Positions 1 to 6,352 are shown, counted from the stretch's first letter. The stretch: DNA of 7,249 bases from Candidatus Pacearchaeota archaeon (GCA_003693875.1 RFLO01000031.1:1-7249); one strand, 5' to 3'. Made by a program: numbers and translations. Notes: generated by a model not told the origin, from the sequence alone.

Positions 1-2
1 CC

Positions 3-170
3 AGCGAAAGAGAAGGGATCTACAACGGAGAAGACCGTGCCCCCGAAAGATACAAGGAAGATATCTTGGAATTAGTAGAGGACGGTCTTGTCGGTTTTGA
101 CGAGATTATTCCAGACAATATCTTTCTTGGAAACGAATACTTTCCTCCGGCAAGAAGGCGAATTCGTTAG
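3..170 (+). CDS. C-terminal end of an unrecognised acidic protein (5' end outside window)
   Basis: A reading frame is open from the left edge and ends at TAG 168-170, giving 55 residues. The other two plus-strand frames are closed by stops within the first 110 bases. No in-frame ATG is visible, so this is probably the end of a longer gene. The peptide is acidic (for example EDILELVEDG) and then changes to a short basic end, PPARRRIR. Codon choice looks coding, with many GAA, GAC and ATC codons. I recognise no domain and assign no function. The next gene begins 60 bases later behind its own TATA-like box, so the two need not share a transcript. Confidence 0.5.
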   Translation, partial: SEREGIYNGEDRAPERYKEDILELVEDGLVGFDEIIPDNIFLGNEYFPPARRRIR

Positions 171-193
171 TAGCTATCTACAAGTAGCAAAAA

Positions 194-230
194 TAGAAAG
201 TTTTAAAAAGACTCTTCTCTGCCTACTTTT
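194..230 (+). promoter_or_regulatory. Archaeal TATA promoter for the 231-653 gene
   Basis: TTTTAAAA at 201-208 is preceded by a purine-rich AGAAAG (195-200) that could serve as the BRE. The box is centred about 26 bases before the ATG at 231, the distance expected if transcription starts at or next to the start codon. No Shine-Dalgarno is present: the bases just before the ATG are pyrimidine-rich. A leaderless mRNA is inferred. Confidence 0.6.
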
Positions 231-653
231 ATGGAAAGAAGAAATGAAACAAAAAGCAAGTCTCTTCTTGAAGAGGCTGCTAAATGTTTTGAAGAATTTG
301 ACAAGAAAAGCAAAGTCCAAATAGTAAGAAGAGATGGAGTCACAATAGTCAATTTCGTTTCTGGAGCCTCATATGTAGACAGAAACGGAACCACAAGAAA
401 ATTAAGGGTCGGAATATCCTACCATCCTGGAGAAGGCGGGGTAGAAGTTAATTTCATTGACGTGCCCAAAGGATTCTCTGGATCCGGTTACCTGAACAGG
501 CTTCTTGACACCATAGAATCATTTACAAGAAGGGTTGACAGAGATATTGTAGAATTCTATTGGGATGACCCTGATGGAAACCTAAGAGACAGGGGATACC
601 AGCCATATATTTCCGACACAAGAGATATCATAGGATATGCAAAAAGGATTTAA
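231..653 (+). CDS. Hypothetical 140-residue protein, possible divergent GNAT-fold acetyltransferase
   Basis: The ATG at 231 fits the TATA-like box 26 bases upstream; the stop is TAA 651-653. The first 30 residues are charged and probably helical, followed by several predicted beta strands (about 29-78). Residues 71-126 resemble the core of GNAT acetyltransferases: a strand ending in VP (VEVNFIDVP, 71-79), a Gly-rich turn GFSGSG (81-86) where GNATs have Q/RxxGxG/A to hold acetyl-CoA pyrophosphate, a helix (87-102), a strand (105-111), then NLRDRGYQPY (117-126), which recalls the N...YxxxGF element. The usual Q/R of the acetyl-CoA motif is not obvious, and 140 residues is close to a minimal GNAT. 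The fold call is inference and could be wrong; no substrate is suggested. The neighbours on the right are convergent, so the gene appears to be transcribed alone. Confidence 0.75.
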   Translation: MERRNETKSKSLLEEAAKCFEEFDKKSKVQIVRRDGVTIVNFVSGASYVDRNGTTRKLRVGISYHPGEGGVEVNFIDVPKGFSGSGYLNRLLDTIESFTRRVDRDIVEFYWDDPDGNLRDRGYQPYISDTRDIIGYAKRI

Positions 654-744
654 CTCTCAAAATACAAAAAATAACAAGACCTACCTAAATTAAAAAAACA
701 TAGGACATAAAAGCCAAGTAGGCATTTCATAAATCTTTTAGCTA
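654..744. other. A-rich intergenic zone between convergent genes
   Basis: This stretch separates the end of the 231-653 gene from the minus-strand genes. It is A-rich on the plus strand, and I see no RNA gene, no ORF of note and no T-rich terminator for the plus-strand gene. Its A tract at 692-698 is a T tract for minus-strand transcripts and is listed separately. If the weak ORF at 745-930 is not real, the gene-free stretch extends to 920 (267 bases). Confidence 0.6.
692..698 (-). terminator. Oligo-T tract, second possible stop for minus-strand transcription
   Basis: Seven consecutive A on the plus strand read as T7 in the minus-strand transcript. Archaeal RNA polymerase can terminate at T-rich runs without a hairpin. 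It lies about 55 bases beyond the first T7 tract (755-761) and could act as a back-up. Confidence 0.3.
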
Positions 745-753
745 TTAAGCTAA
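738..753. repeat. Short inverted repeat beside the T7 tract
   Basis: TTAGCT (738-743) and AGCTAA (748-753) form a perfect 6-bp inverted repeat around a 4-base loop. On the minus strand it lies immediately after the T7 tract, the opposite order to an intrinsic bacterial terminator. It could support transcript 3'-end formation but is short and AT-rich, so chance is quite possible. Confidence 0.3.
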
Positions 754-930
754 CAAAAAAAGGAGTTCTGCCTTAAAAATTTCGCCAAAAACCTCTAAAA
801 CTTCTGCCATCCATTCTGTACCTCTACCCGCCCAACAACCGGCTTTGTTAAATTCTAATTCTGGTAATCTTAATCTTGGACTCGCTTTATTCCGGGAAAC
901 AAATTTTGCAAAGATCCCCCCTAATTGCAC
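745..930 (-). CDS. Possible small ORF (61 residues), unrecognised
   Basis: On the minus strand a GTG at 930-928 opens a 61-residue frame ending with TAA at 747-745. Two things support it. GAGG (minus strand, 939-936) lies five bases before the GTG as a plausible Shine-Dalgarno, and the start overlaps the end of the 1523-921 gene by 10 bases, as in translationally coupled operons. Its end also lies near a T7 tract. Against it are the non-ATG start, the short length and no recognised family. The peptide has a basic first third, a central CWAGRGTEW motif, and a helical, hydrophobic end (EVFGEIFKAELLFLLA). It could equally be the shadow of an untranslated 3' region. No function is proposed. Confidence 0.3.
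   Translation of the reverse strand: MQLGGIFAKFVSRNKASPRLRLPELEFNKAGCWAGRGTEWMAEVLEVFGEIFKAELLFLLA
755..761 (-). terminator. Oligo-T tract, likely terminator of the minus-strand genes
   Basis: A7 on the plus strand is a T7 run in the minus-strand transcript, preceded by GAACTCC. It lies about 160 bases after the stop of the 1523-921 gene and inside the last codons of the weak 61-residue ORF. An archaeal T-rich terminator is plausible from sequence alone. Confidence 0.4.
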
Positions 931-1523
931 TTATTCCTCAAAGGTACAGATTGCTTGAAAGTTCGGCATAAAAAACTCTTATTTGCTACTTCTCCTTCAA
1001 CCACATCTGTAATGTTAAAATTTTTTGAGCTTTTTGCCCCAACAAATCCCTGTTTGAATTTACTGTTAAAATAAGTTTCTCTCCCGCCCTCAACATAGTA
1101 CTCCTTAAACTCTAACTCGAAATTTCCAGAAATGTTATTATCAAGGTTCGACACCCTGGCTGAACAAAAAAGTTCTTTTTTGACACAAGTCTGCCCCGTA
1201 TAAGAAAGACAATTTTGAGAATGCTCAAACTCTCCAATAGAATAAGCAATTTGTTCCTTTTGGCATTCATCCGCAGAATTCTTGAAGCTTCCCTCTCCAC
1301 TTCCTCCTCCAGCATCAAAACCTTTACCAAAACCCATCTGATCCTTGGATCCTTCACCCAATTCTTCTGGCTTAAAATCCTGGGAATCTGGAAATTTCTT
1401 ATCTAAACCTTCTGGAAGAGAAGTTCCTGCTTCATTACCATGCATTGAAAAAGAAAACACAATAACAACTGTCAGAAAAATAACTGCTAAAACAAGGACT
1501 GTCAGAATATACCTTTTTTTCAT
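921..1523 (-). CDS. Secreted or membrane-anchored protein with a six-cysteine C-terminal domain
   Basis: This is a 200-residue protein. It starts MKKR followed by a hydrophobic segment (about 5-26), an N-terminal signal or membrane anchor with no lipobox and no class III (pilin-type) processing site visible. Residues about 30-82 form a low-complexity linker rich in Gly, Ser, Asp, Glu and Lys. The remainder (about 85-200) holds all six cysteines (87, 105, 113, 120, 186, 199), suitable for up to three disulfides outside the cell, and three N-glycosylation sequons (N130-I-S, N170-I-T, N181-K-S). The part from 115 on alternates polar and hydrophobic residues as a beta-sandwich would. I recall similar small extracytoplasmic domains in DPANN archaea, but cannot name a family. 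The ATG at 1523 sits 25 bases from a TATA box. Role unknown; possibly cell-surface contact or binding. Confidence 0.8.
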   Translation of the reverse strand: MKKRYILTVLVLAVIFLTVVIVFSFSMHGNEAGTSLPEGLDKKFPDSQDFKPEELGEGSKDQMGFGKGFDAGGGSGEGSFKNSADECQKEQIAYSIGEFEHSQNCLSYTGQTCVKKELFCSARVSNLDNNISGNFELEFKEYYVEGGRETYFNSKFKQGFVGAKSSKNFNITDVVEGEVANKSFLCRTFKQSVPLRNKCN

Positions 1524-1556
1524 TTCATAGGAAAATTATCAGATTATATAAAATTT
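1524..1556 (-). promoter_or_regulatory. TATA promoter for the six-cysteine protein gene
   Basis: Read on the minus strand, TTTATATA occupies 1552-1545, centred about 25 bases before the ATG at 1523. The whole gap to the upstream phosphoesterase stop is only 34 bases, yet it holds a complete TATA element, so this gene probably has its own leaderless start as well as possible read-through. No Shine-Dalgarno is visible. Confidence 0.65.
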
Positions 1557-1557
1557 G

Positions 1558-2148
1558 CTAAACCTCAATTATCTTGCCTTTCCGTCCCACCTGAATTACT
1601 CTGGTCTTGCCTATTTTGTCCTCAATTCCCTCAGCTTCATGTATGTGTCCCGAAATCAAAATATCCGGCTGAAATTTTTCAGTAATTTTCCTCAAAATCT
1701 CATCACCCTCAAAACCTGAAAATTCAGCGCGCGTCCCTTTTGGATGAAGGTGCGAAACAAGAATTCTCTTCCTCGGTTTCATTCTCTTAAAATTTTTTTC
1801 AATCAACTCAAAATCCGAATCGTCAAGACTTAACTTCCAATCCGGGTTCCCAACGCCCAAAATTCCAACACCCTTATAACTCACATAATAATGATGTATG
1901 CTCTTTGCATCGTTTTTAAAGATTTCAAGATCCTCAAAAGCATCCCAGTTTCCCGGAACAAAGCAAATTTTTTGCCGTTTTCTCTTAAAAGGCTTTAAAA
2001 CTTCTTCACTTTCCCCACCAAAACCCGCAATATCTCCTGCAAGAACCACGAGATCTACTTTTTCTTTTTTTGCAAGTTTTGCAAGACGCTCTGCTAAATC
2101 GGCACTCCCATGAAGGTCACCTGCAGCTAAAATTCTTAGCTTATCCAT
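1558..2148 (-). CDS. Calcineurin-like metallophosphoesterase (YfcE/MJ0936-type phosphodiesterase)
   Basis: A 196-residue cytoplasmic protein of usual size for this group. Metal-binding motifs appear in order: D11-L-H13 (GDLHG), G38-D39-I-A-G42, G66-N67-W68-D69, H133 (SHLHP) and G167-H168-I-H170. Together they form the two-metal site that hydrolyses phosphomonoesters or phosphodiesters. The GNH motif has Trp in place of His (GNWD). YfcE/MJ0936-like enzymes often lack this His (GNCD) and act on simple diesters, which suggests phosphodiesterase activity. The physiological substrate cannot be told. I chose the ATG at 2148, not one 24 codons upstream: the TATA-like box is 25 bases before 2148, the first beta strand (KLRILAAGD) starts here, and the extra 24 residues look unlike protein. 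It is divergent from the secretion operon and upstream of the six-cysteine gene. Confidence 0.9.
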   Translation of the reverse strand: MDKLRILAAGDLHGSADLAERLAKLAKKEKVDLVVLAGDIAGFGGESEEVLKPFKRKRQKICFVPGNWDAFEDLEIFKNDAKSIHHYYVSYKGVGILGVGNPDWKLSLDDSDFELIEKNFKRMKPRKRILVSHLHPKGTRAEFSGFEGDEILRKITEKFQPDILISGHIHEAEGIEDKIGKTRVIQVGRKGKIIEV

Positions 2149-2180
2149 TGAAAAACCAAAATTTTCTGTTTTAAATAAGT
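2149..2180 (-). promoter_or_regulatory. TATA promoter for the phosphoesterase gene
   Basis: On the minus strand TTATTTAAAA spans 2178-2169, centred about 25 bases before the ATG at 2148. The spacing fits leaderless transcription from that ATG and would place the upstream alternative start outside the transcript. No Shine-Dalgarno is seen. Confidence 0.65.
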
Positions 2181-2211
2181 TCTGTTTAATATTTGAATTA
2201 ATCAAAAAGCA

Positions 2212-2249
2212 ACAATACATTTATAAAATTAGCAAGAGTTTTATACTTA
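2212..2249 (+). promoter_or_regulatory. TATA promoter of the secretion operon
   Basis: TTTATAAAA at 2220-2228 is centred 26 bases before the ATG at 2250, with A-rich AACAATACA just upstream as a possible BRE. This should drive the whole 2250-6352 operon as a leaderless transcript. It lies in a 101-base divergent region shared with the phosphoesterase promoter, so one bound regulator could affect both. I see no clear palindromic operator. Confidence 0.65.
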
Positions 2250-2933
2250 ATGAATAAAGAAAGAGATAATCTATTTTTGAAGACTATTATAGTGATTTTT
2301 TTAGTAGTCCTTGTTGAATTTCTTGCCTTTTCATTTGCTTACCGGAAAAGCATCTCTGGTTTTTCAATTGCCGATATTACCCAACTTTACTCAAGCATGC
2401 ACACAACCTCAAAGATTTTCCTAATTATCCAATGGGTGATAATACTCGTTATCGTAGTCATCGCATTAATAAAAAATCAAAAAGTTATGCAAAGAAGAAA
2501 TAAAATCGGATCTATTAACATAAAAAAAGCCATGGCTAATTCAAAAACAGAGCTTGATGCTCTCTACAATATCCTAAAGGAAAGAAAAGAACTAAGCATT
2601 AAGGAGATTTGTTCAGTCTTTAAGATAAAAGAAGACCTCGCAATGGAATGGGCAAGAATACTTGAAGCAGGCGAACTTATAACCATCGACTACCCGACCT
2701 TTGGAAGCCCTATTGCAAAAATAAAAGAATTAGAAGAGGAACGAGTTAAAGAAAAGCCAAAACTAAAAGAGTACAAAGAAAAAGAGTACAAAAAAGAATC
2801 AAAAAAACATCAAAGAGATGAAAAAAGAGTTTTAAAGATAGTCAAAAAAAGAAAAAATCGATTAATAAAAAAGAAAGCAATACTCAAAAAGAAAAAGACA
2901 AGAAAAGTTAAGGCAAAATTGAAGAAGAGGTGA
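2250..2933 (+). CDS. Two-TM membrane protein with cytoplasmic winged-helix domain and polybasic tail
   Basis: 227 residues; the start is set by the TATA element 26 bases upstream. Two hydrophobic segments (about 11-31 and 56-74) enclose a short loop, probably outside the cell. The following KNQKVMQRRNK is basic, as expected on the cytoplasmic side. Residues about 98-159 read as a winged helix: helices around ELDALYNILKERKELSI, IKEICSVFKI and DLAMEWARILEAGEL, then a wing-like ITIDYPTFGSP. From 161 to 227 the chain is extremely basic: 27 Lys and 7 Arg in 67 residues. The stop overlaps the ribosome binding site of the ATPase gene. Operon position suggests an accessory part of the filament machine or a membrane-tethered regulator; in such domains the winged helix may bind protein instead of DNA. 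I know of no named family with certainty. Confidence 0.88.
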   Translation: MNKERDNLFLKTIIVIFLVVLVEFLAFSFAYRKSISGFSIADITQLYSSMHTTSKIFLIIQWVIILVIVVIALIKNQKVMQRRNKIGSINIKKAMANSKTELDALYNILKERKELSIKEICSVFKIKEDLAMEWARILEAGELITIDYPTFGSPIAKIKELEEERVKEKPKLKEYKEKEYKKESKKHQRDEKRVLKIVKKRKNRLIKKKAILKKKKTRKVKAKLKKR

Positions 2934-2934
2934 T
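2926..2934 (+). promoter_or_regulatory. Strong Shine-Dalgarno of the secretion ATPase gene
   Basis: AGAGGTGAT lies immediately before the ATG at 2935 and matches the archaeal anti-Shine-Dalgarno (complement of ATCACCTCCT) at nearly every base. The stop codon TGA (2931-2933) of the upstream gene is inside it, so termination and re-initiation occur at the same spot. It fixes the ATG at 2935 as the start. Confidence 0.75.
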
Positions 2935-4566
2935 ATGACAAAAAGAAAAGCTGGAAAGCTAAAATCATTAAAAAAGAAAGTGTTTAAAGCTAAAATAGCA
3001 AAAAAAGTGCAAAACGAAGTAAGGGAAGCTATATCTAAGTCACGAAAAGACCTGTCTTTCCCAAAAGGCGTTCTTGAAAAATACTCAATAGAAGTTGACA
3101 AAGCAAAAGTAAACATTGTAGTCAAAAAAGATGAAACTACAATAACTTATAACTTATATGTCCCTGAACTTGGTCCGGCAACTGTTGCTCTTCTCGACGA
3201 AATAAGAAATGAGCTTGTTGCAGAATCCAGTATTGGAATGAAAGAAATAACAGATCCCTCGGCTTTTGGAACTATAAAAGAAAGATTTATGAAAAAAGCG
3301 ACCGAATTAATTAAGGAAAAACTGCCAAATATTGACACTTCAACTCTTGAATTTCTCGTTGGTAAACTGATACAAGATATGCTTGGCCTCGGAAACATTG
3401 AGTTCTTAATCCATGATCCAATTCTTGAGGAAGTTGTAATCCCATCTTCGAAGGAACCAATCAGAGTTTATCACAAAAAATATGGGTGGCTTAAAACAAA
3501 CATTCGAGTAGGCAGAGAAGAAGAAATTCTAAACTACGCCAACATCATATCCCGAAGAGTTGGAAGACAAATAAATGTTCTCTCCCCCCTATTAGACGCC
3601 CACCTTGTTTCAGGAGACCGTGTAAACTCGATACTTTACCCAATAAGCACTAAGGGAAACACAATAACAATTCGTAAATTCGCAAGAGACCCATACACAA
3701 TAATTGACCTCATCAATAACGGAACTTGTAGTCTTGATGTAGCTGTCCTTCTATGGCTTGCAACAGAATACGAAATGAATATCCTAATCTCTGGAGGAAC
3801 TGCTTCTGGAAAAACTGTAATCCTTAACGCCTGTATGCCTTTCATACCTCCCAACCATCGAATTATCAGCGTTGAAGACACACGCGAACTTATGCTGCCT
3901 GATTTTTTGTACTGGACGCCCCTTGTCACAAGAACGCCAAACCCCGAAGGCAAGGGAGAAGTCACCATGCTTGACCTTTTAGTTAACTCTCTTAGAATGA
4001 GGCCAGATAGGATTATTCTCGGAGAAATGAGAAGAAAAGAAGAGGCAATGGTGCTATTTGAAGCAATGCACACGGGACACTCAGTTTACGCAACCCTCCA
4101 CGCAGACTCGGCAGCTGAGACAATTTCAAGATTGACAAATCCTCCCCTAAATGTTCCACACAATCTCCTAAAAGCGGTAAACCTTAACGTCGTCATGTTT
4201 CGCGACAGAAGAAAAGGAGTAAGGAGAATCTTCCAAGTAGCCGAGTTTGTTGATATGCAGGGAGTAACCAGGCCAAACATACTATATCGGTGGATTCCCG
4301 AAGGTGACAAAATCATCCCCCACGCTGAAAGCTCGGTTCTCTTTGAAACCCTTGCACGAACAACGGGCAGATCAAAAAAAGAAATAGGTGAAGATCTTCA
4401 AAGAAAAAAGTCAATAATTCAATGGCTCATTAAGCACAACATAAGAAGCCTAAACGATTTTGGACAAGTAATGAACTACTACTATTCAAGCAGAGAAGTT
4501 CTAATGGATGCAATAAAAAAAGACGATGTAGGAAAAATTCTGAAAAAAGAAAAGGAAGCCCATTAA
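2935..4566 (+). CDS. Type II/IV secretion system ATPase, archaeal ArlI/GspE/TadA class
   Basis: 543 residues, the length usual for archaellum and archaeal pilus ATPases. This hexameric cytoplasmic ATPase powers filament assembly through the T2SF platform. Visible motifs: Walker A GGTASGKT (287-294, Lys293); Asp box SVEDTREL (312-319, Glu314); RMRPDRIILGEMR (354-366), the Walker B region with catalytic Glu364; His box ATLHADS (386-392, His389). The N-terminal domain (about 40-260) has the strand-rich layout of this family. The C-terminal part (about 465-530) matches the helical ending of ArlI-like proteins (KKEIGEDLQRKKSIIQWL). The first 24 residues carry 11 lysines, an unusual basic extension. 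Start is set by the strong Shine-Dalgarno. Two platform genes follow directly. Whether it belongs to a pilus, archaellum or Tad-like secretion system cannot be decided without pilin genes. Confidence 0.96.
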   Translation: MTKRKAGKLKSLKKKVFKAKIAKKVQNEVREAISKSRKDLSFPKGVLEKYSIEVDKAKVNIVVKKDETTITYNLYVPELGPATVALLDEIRNELVAESSIGMKEITDPSAFGTIKERFMKKATELIKEKLPNIDTSTLEFLVGKLIQDMLGLGNIEFLIHDPILEEVVIPSSKEPIRVYHKKYGWLKTNIRVGREEEILNYANIISRRVGRQINVLSPLLDAHLVSGDRVNSILYPISTKGNTITIRKFARDPYTIIDLINNGTCSLDVAVLLWLATEYEMNILISGGTASGKTVILNACMPFIPPNHRIISVEDTRELMLPDFLYWTPLVTRTPNPEGKGEVTMLDLLVNSLRMRPDRIILGEMRRKEEAMVLFEAMHTGHSVYATLHADSAAETISRLTNPPLNVPHNLLKAVNLNVVMFRDRRKGVRRIFQVAEFVDMQGVTRPNILYRWIPEGDKIIPHAESSVLFETLARTTGRSKKEIGEDLQRKKSIIQWLIKHNIRSLNDFGQVMNYYYSSREVLMDAIKKDDVGKILKKEKEAH

Positions 4567-4568
4567 AG

Positions 4569-5450
4569 ATGGAGTTTAAAATCCCTTTTACTTTTGCTAA
4601 GAAAGATATATTAAAGAAACGGGCAAAACCCTTCCAAAAATATATTCGTTATCGTGGTAAATCCTACCTCTCTGAAATCCTTAATAGTTGTGATGTTGAC
4701 CTTAACCGTCGAGAATATCTTGCAATTTGCATTAGGTCCTTTATCTTCTCTTTTCTTTTCCTTTACATCGTTTCAACAACCCTTCTTGGACTTCTCTCTG
4801 TAAGGCATTACTTTTTAATTGGGCTTGGCATAGCCTTGATGTTTTCTTTCTTTATCCTGTTCAGTCAGCTTGTCTACCCACGAGTTTTCCTTGAAAGAAG
4901 ACAAAGAGATATAGAAAAAAACCTGCTTCCAGCTTTAGAGGATATCGTCGTTCAGTTAAACTCAGGAATTCCGCTTTTTAGTGTCCTTGTAAACATCTCA
5001 TACTCCGGATATGGCGAGCTTAGTTCAGAATTTAAGAAAGCGGTCAAAAGAATTAATGCTGGTGCACCTGAACAAAAAGTTTTGTCTGACATATCAAAAA
5101 AAAATCCATCACAATTCTTTAAAAGAACACTCTGGCAGATAAGCAACGGGCTCAATGCCGGAAGTGATATGACTCAGGTCGTTCGCGACAGCATAAAATC
5201 TCTAAACGAGGAACAAATGATTCAAATACAAAGCTATGGAAACAAACTCAATCCCTTGATGGTTTTCTACATGCTTGCTGCTGTAATTGTCCCATCGCTT
5301 TCCATTGCTTTCCTTACAATATTTTCTTCAATGGTTAATTTACCCGAAACTACCACAAAGGTTTTCTTCGGTGCACTCTTCATTGCCGTCGTGTTTATTC
5401 AGATAATGTTTCTTGGACTTATCAAATCAAGGAGGCCAAGTCTTCTATGA
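4569..5450 (+). CDS. T2SF (GspF/TadC-like) platform membrane protein, first of a pair
   Basis: 293 residues. It begins two bases after the ATPase stop, with only a weak ribosome binding site (AAGGAAG, 4552-4558), so translation probably depends on coupling. Layout: basic cytoplasmic start (1-52), two TM segments (about 55-75, 81-101), a cytoplasmic T2SF helical domain (about 112-225) with the typical LLPALEDIVVQLNSGIPL start and SNGLNAGSDMTQVV later, then two TM segments (about 229-254, 264-285). T2SF proteins form the inner-membrane platform on which the secretion ATPase acts. ArlJ of archaella is a single protein with two such modules; here the modules are separate genes, this one giving the N-terminal half. 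Its end overlaps the next gene by four bases (ATGA). Confidence 0.93.
   Translation: MEFKIPFTFAKKDILKKRAKPFQKYIRYRGKSYLSEILNSCDVDLNRREYLAICIRSFIFSFLFLYIVSTTLLGLLSVRHYFLIGLGIALMFSFFILFSQLVYPRVFLERRQRDIEKNLLPALEDIVVQLNSGIPLFSVLVNISYSGYGELSSEFKKAVKRINAGAPEQKVLSDISKKNPSQFFKRTLWQISNGLNAGSDMTQVVRDSIKSLNEEQMIQIQSYGNKLNPLMVFYMLAAVIVPSLSIAFLTIFSSMVNLPETTTKVFFGALFIAVVFIQIMFLGLIKSRRPSLL
5431..5435 (+). promoter_or_regulatory. GGAGG ribosome binding site inside the first platform gene
   Basis: GGAGG lies 11 bases before the ATG at 5447 (14 before a second in-frame ATG at 5450), within the last codons of the preceding gene. The spacing is somewhat long, but the core is perfect. With the ATGA overlap it suggests that the second platform protein is made both by re-initiation and by direct ribosome entry. 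Confidence 0.5.
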
Positions 5451-6352
5451 TGCACCAAAACGAAAAAGAAATCAAGAGGAAGTTGAGGCAAAACAGCATA
5501 ATTTACGTGCTGATAGGAATTTTTGTTTCAGGGTTAGTTGCAATCTTAAAAAAAACCTCGCTCCTTACTTCAGTCATCATCCTTTTTGCAGTCGCATTCC
5601 TCTTGTTCCTAAATGGATTCATAAAAGAAAAGCTCTCTACTAGCCGCCGAATACACAAAATAGAAGAAATCTTTCCCGACTTCTTACAGCTGGTATCCAG
5701 CAATCTCCGAGCAGGAATGACTGTTGACAAGGCAATAATTCTAAGCGCAAGAGAGGAATTTGATCCTCTTGACAAGGAGATTCTAAAGGCCGGAAGGGAC
5801 ATAACCGTCGGTAAGACGATGGAAGAGGCACTAACAAAAATGGCAGAAAGAATTGGCTCTGAAAAGATAAAAAAGACTGTCCGACTGATAATTTCGGGAA
5901 TTCGTTCAGGTGGAGACCTCGCAGTCCTTCTTGATGAAACCGCATCTAATATGCGCGATAGGAGTTTTCTTGAAAAACGTGCCGCCTCAAATGTTTTAAT
6001 GTATGTTATCTTTATCTTTGTAGCAGTTGCTGTGGGTGCCCCTGCACTTTTTGCGCTCTCAAACATTCTTGTCGAAGTGCTATCCAAATTGCTTGGCAAT
6101 CTTCCAGAAATCAGTTCAGTTTCAGTACCATTCACCTTATCAAAACTCAACATATCCACTAATTTTGTCCTCTACTTTTCAATTTTCTTTCTTATAACAA
6201 TTGATTTTTTAGCCTCACTCGTTCTTGGACTTGTCAGCAAAGGTGAAGAAAAAGAAGGCCTAAAATTCTTCCCAATACTTGTTGCACTTGGACTCTTAAT
6301 ATTTTTCGTAGTAAAAATTCTGCTTCGTGGCTTTGTTTCAAACATTATCTAA
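5447..6352 (+). CDS. T2SF (GspF/TadC-like) platform membrane protein, second of a pair
   Basis: 301 residues. The ATG at 5447 overlaps the upstream TGA (ATGA); a second ATG follows at once, so the start is uncertain by one codon. Layout: two TM segments (about 17-34, 39-57), a cytoplasmic T2SF domain (about 72-180) with IFPDFLQLVSSNLRAGMTVD at 75-94 and SGIRSGGDLAVLLDE at 150-164, then three likely TM segments (about 181-208, 238-262, 273-295). The IFPDFLQLVSxNLRAGM stretch is typical of TadC/ArlJ C-terminal modules, so this is the second half of the platform. It probably pairs with the 4569-5450 product as an obligate heteromer under the shared ATPase. It is the last gene of the operon; no T-rich terminator is obvious in the 81 bases that follow. 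Confidence 0.93.
   Translation: MMHQNEKEIKRKLRQNSIIYVLIGIFVSGLVAILKKTSLLTSVIILFAVAFLLFLNGFIKEKLSTSRRIHKIEEIFPDFLQLVSSNLRAGMTVDKAIILSAREEFDPLDKEILKAGRDITVGKTMEEALTKMAERIGSEKIKKTVRLIISGIRSGGDLAVLLDETASNMRDRSFLEKRAASNVLMYVIFIFVAVAVGAPALFALSNILVEVLSKLLGNLPEISSVSVPFTLSKLNISTNFVLYFSIFFLITIDFLASLVLGLVSKGEEKEGLKFFPILVALGLLIFFVVKILLRGFVSNII

Noticed and set aside
88..324. Plus-strand frame of 78 codons across the first intergenic region
   Set aside because: It overlaps the better-supported frames 3-170 and 231-653 in another phase and runs through the promoter.
221..723. 8-base inverted repeat GCCTACTT (221-228) / AAGTAGGC (716-723) flanking the 231-653 gene
   Set aside because: It is short enough to arise by chance between two intergenic stretches, with no target-site duplication or transposase.
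916..921. C6/G6 run at the end of the six-cysteine gene as a programmed frameshift site
   Set aside because: On the minus strand the run follows the TAG stop (its first G is the last stop base), so slippage there could not bypass the stop.
2149..2220. Upstream in-frame ATG giving the phosphoesterase 24 more residues
   Set aside because: The TATA-like box for the 2148 start lies inside this stretch, the extra residues look unlike protein, and the conserved fold begins right after the ATG at 2148.
2221..2248. Second TATA-like string TTTTATACTT (2239-2248) before the operon
   Set aside because: It ends two bases before the ATG and is too close to be the promoter; TTTATAAAA at 2220-2228 has the correct spacing.
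3636..4073. Minus-strand frame of 145 codons opposite the ATPase motor domain
   Set aside because: It is antisense to the Walker A to His box region of a certain gene and shows no recognisable motif.
5503..6159. Long minus-strand frame (218 codons) opposite the second platform gene
   Set aside because: It lies wholly antisense to a well-supported T2SF gene, is Ser/Ile/Arg-rich in the manner of a shadow frame, and shows no domain.
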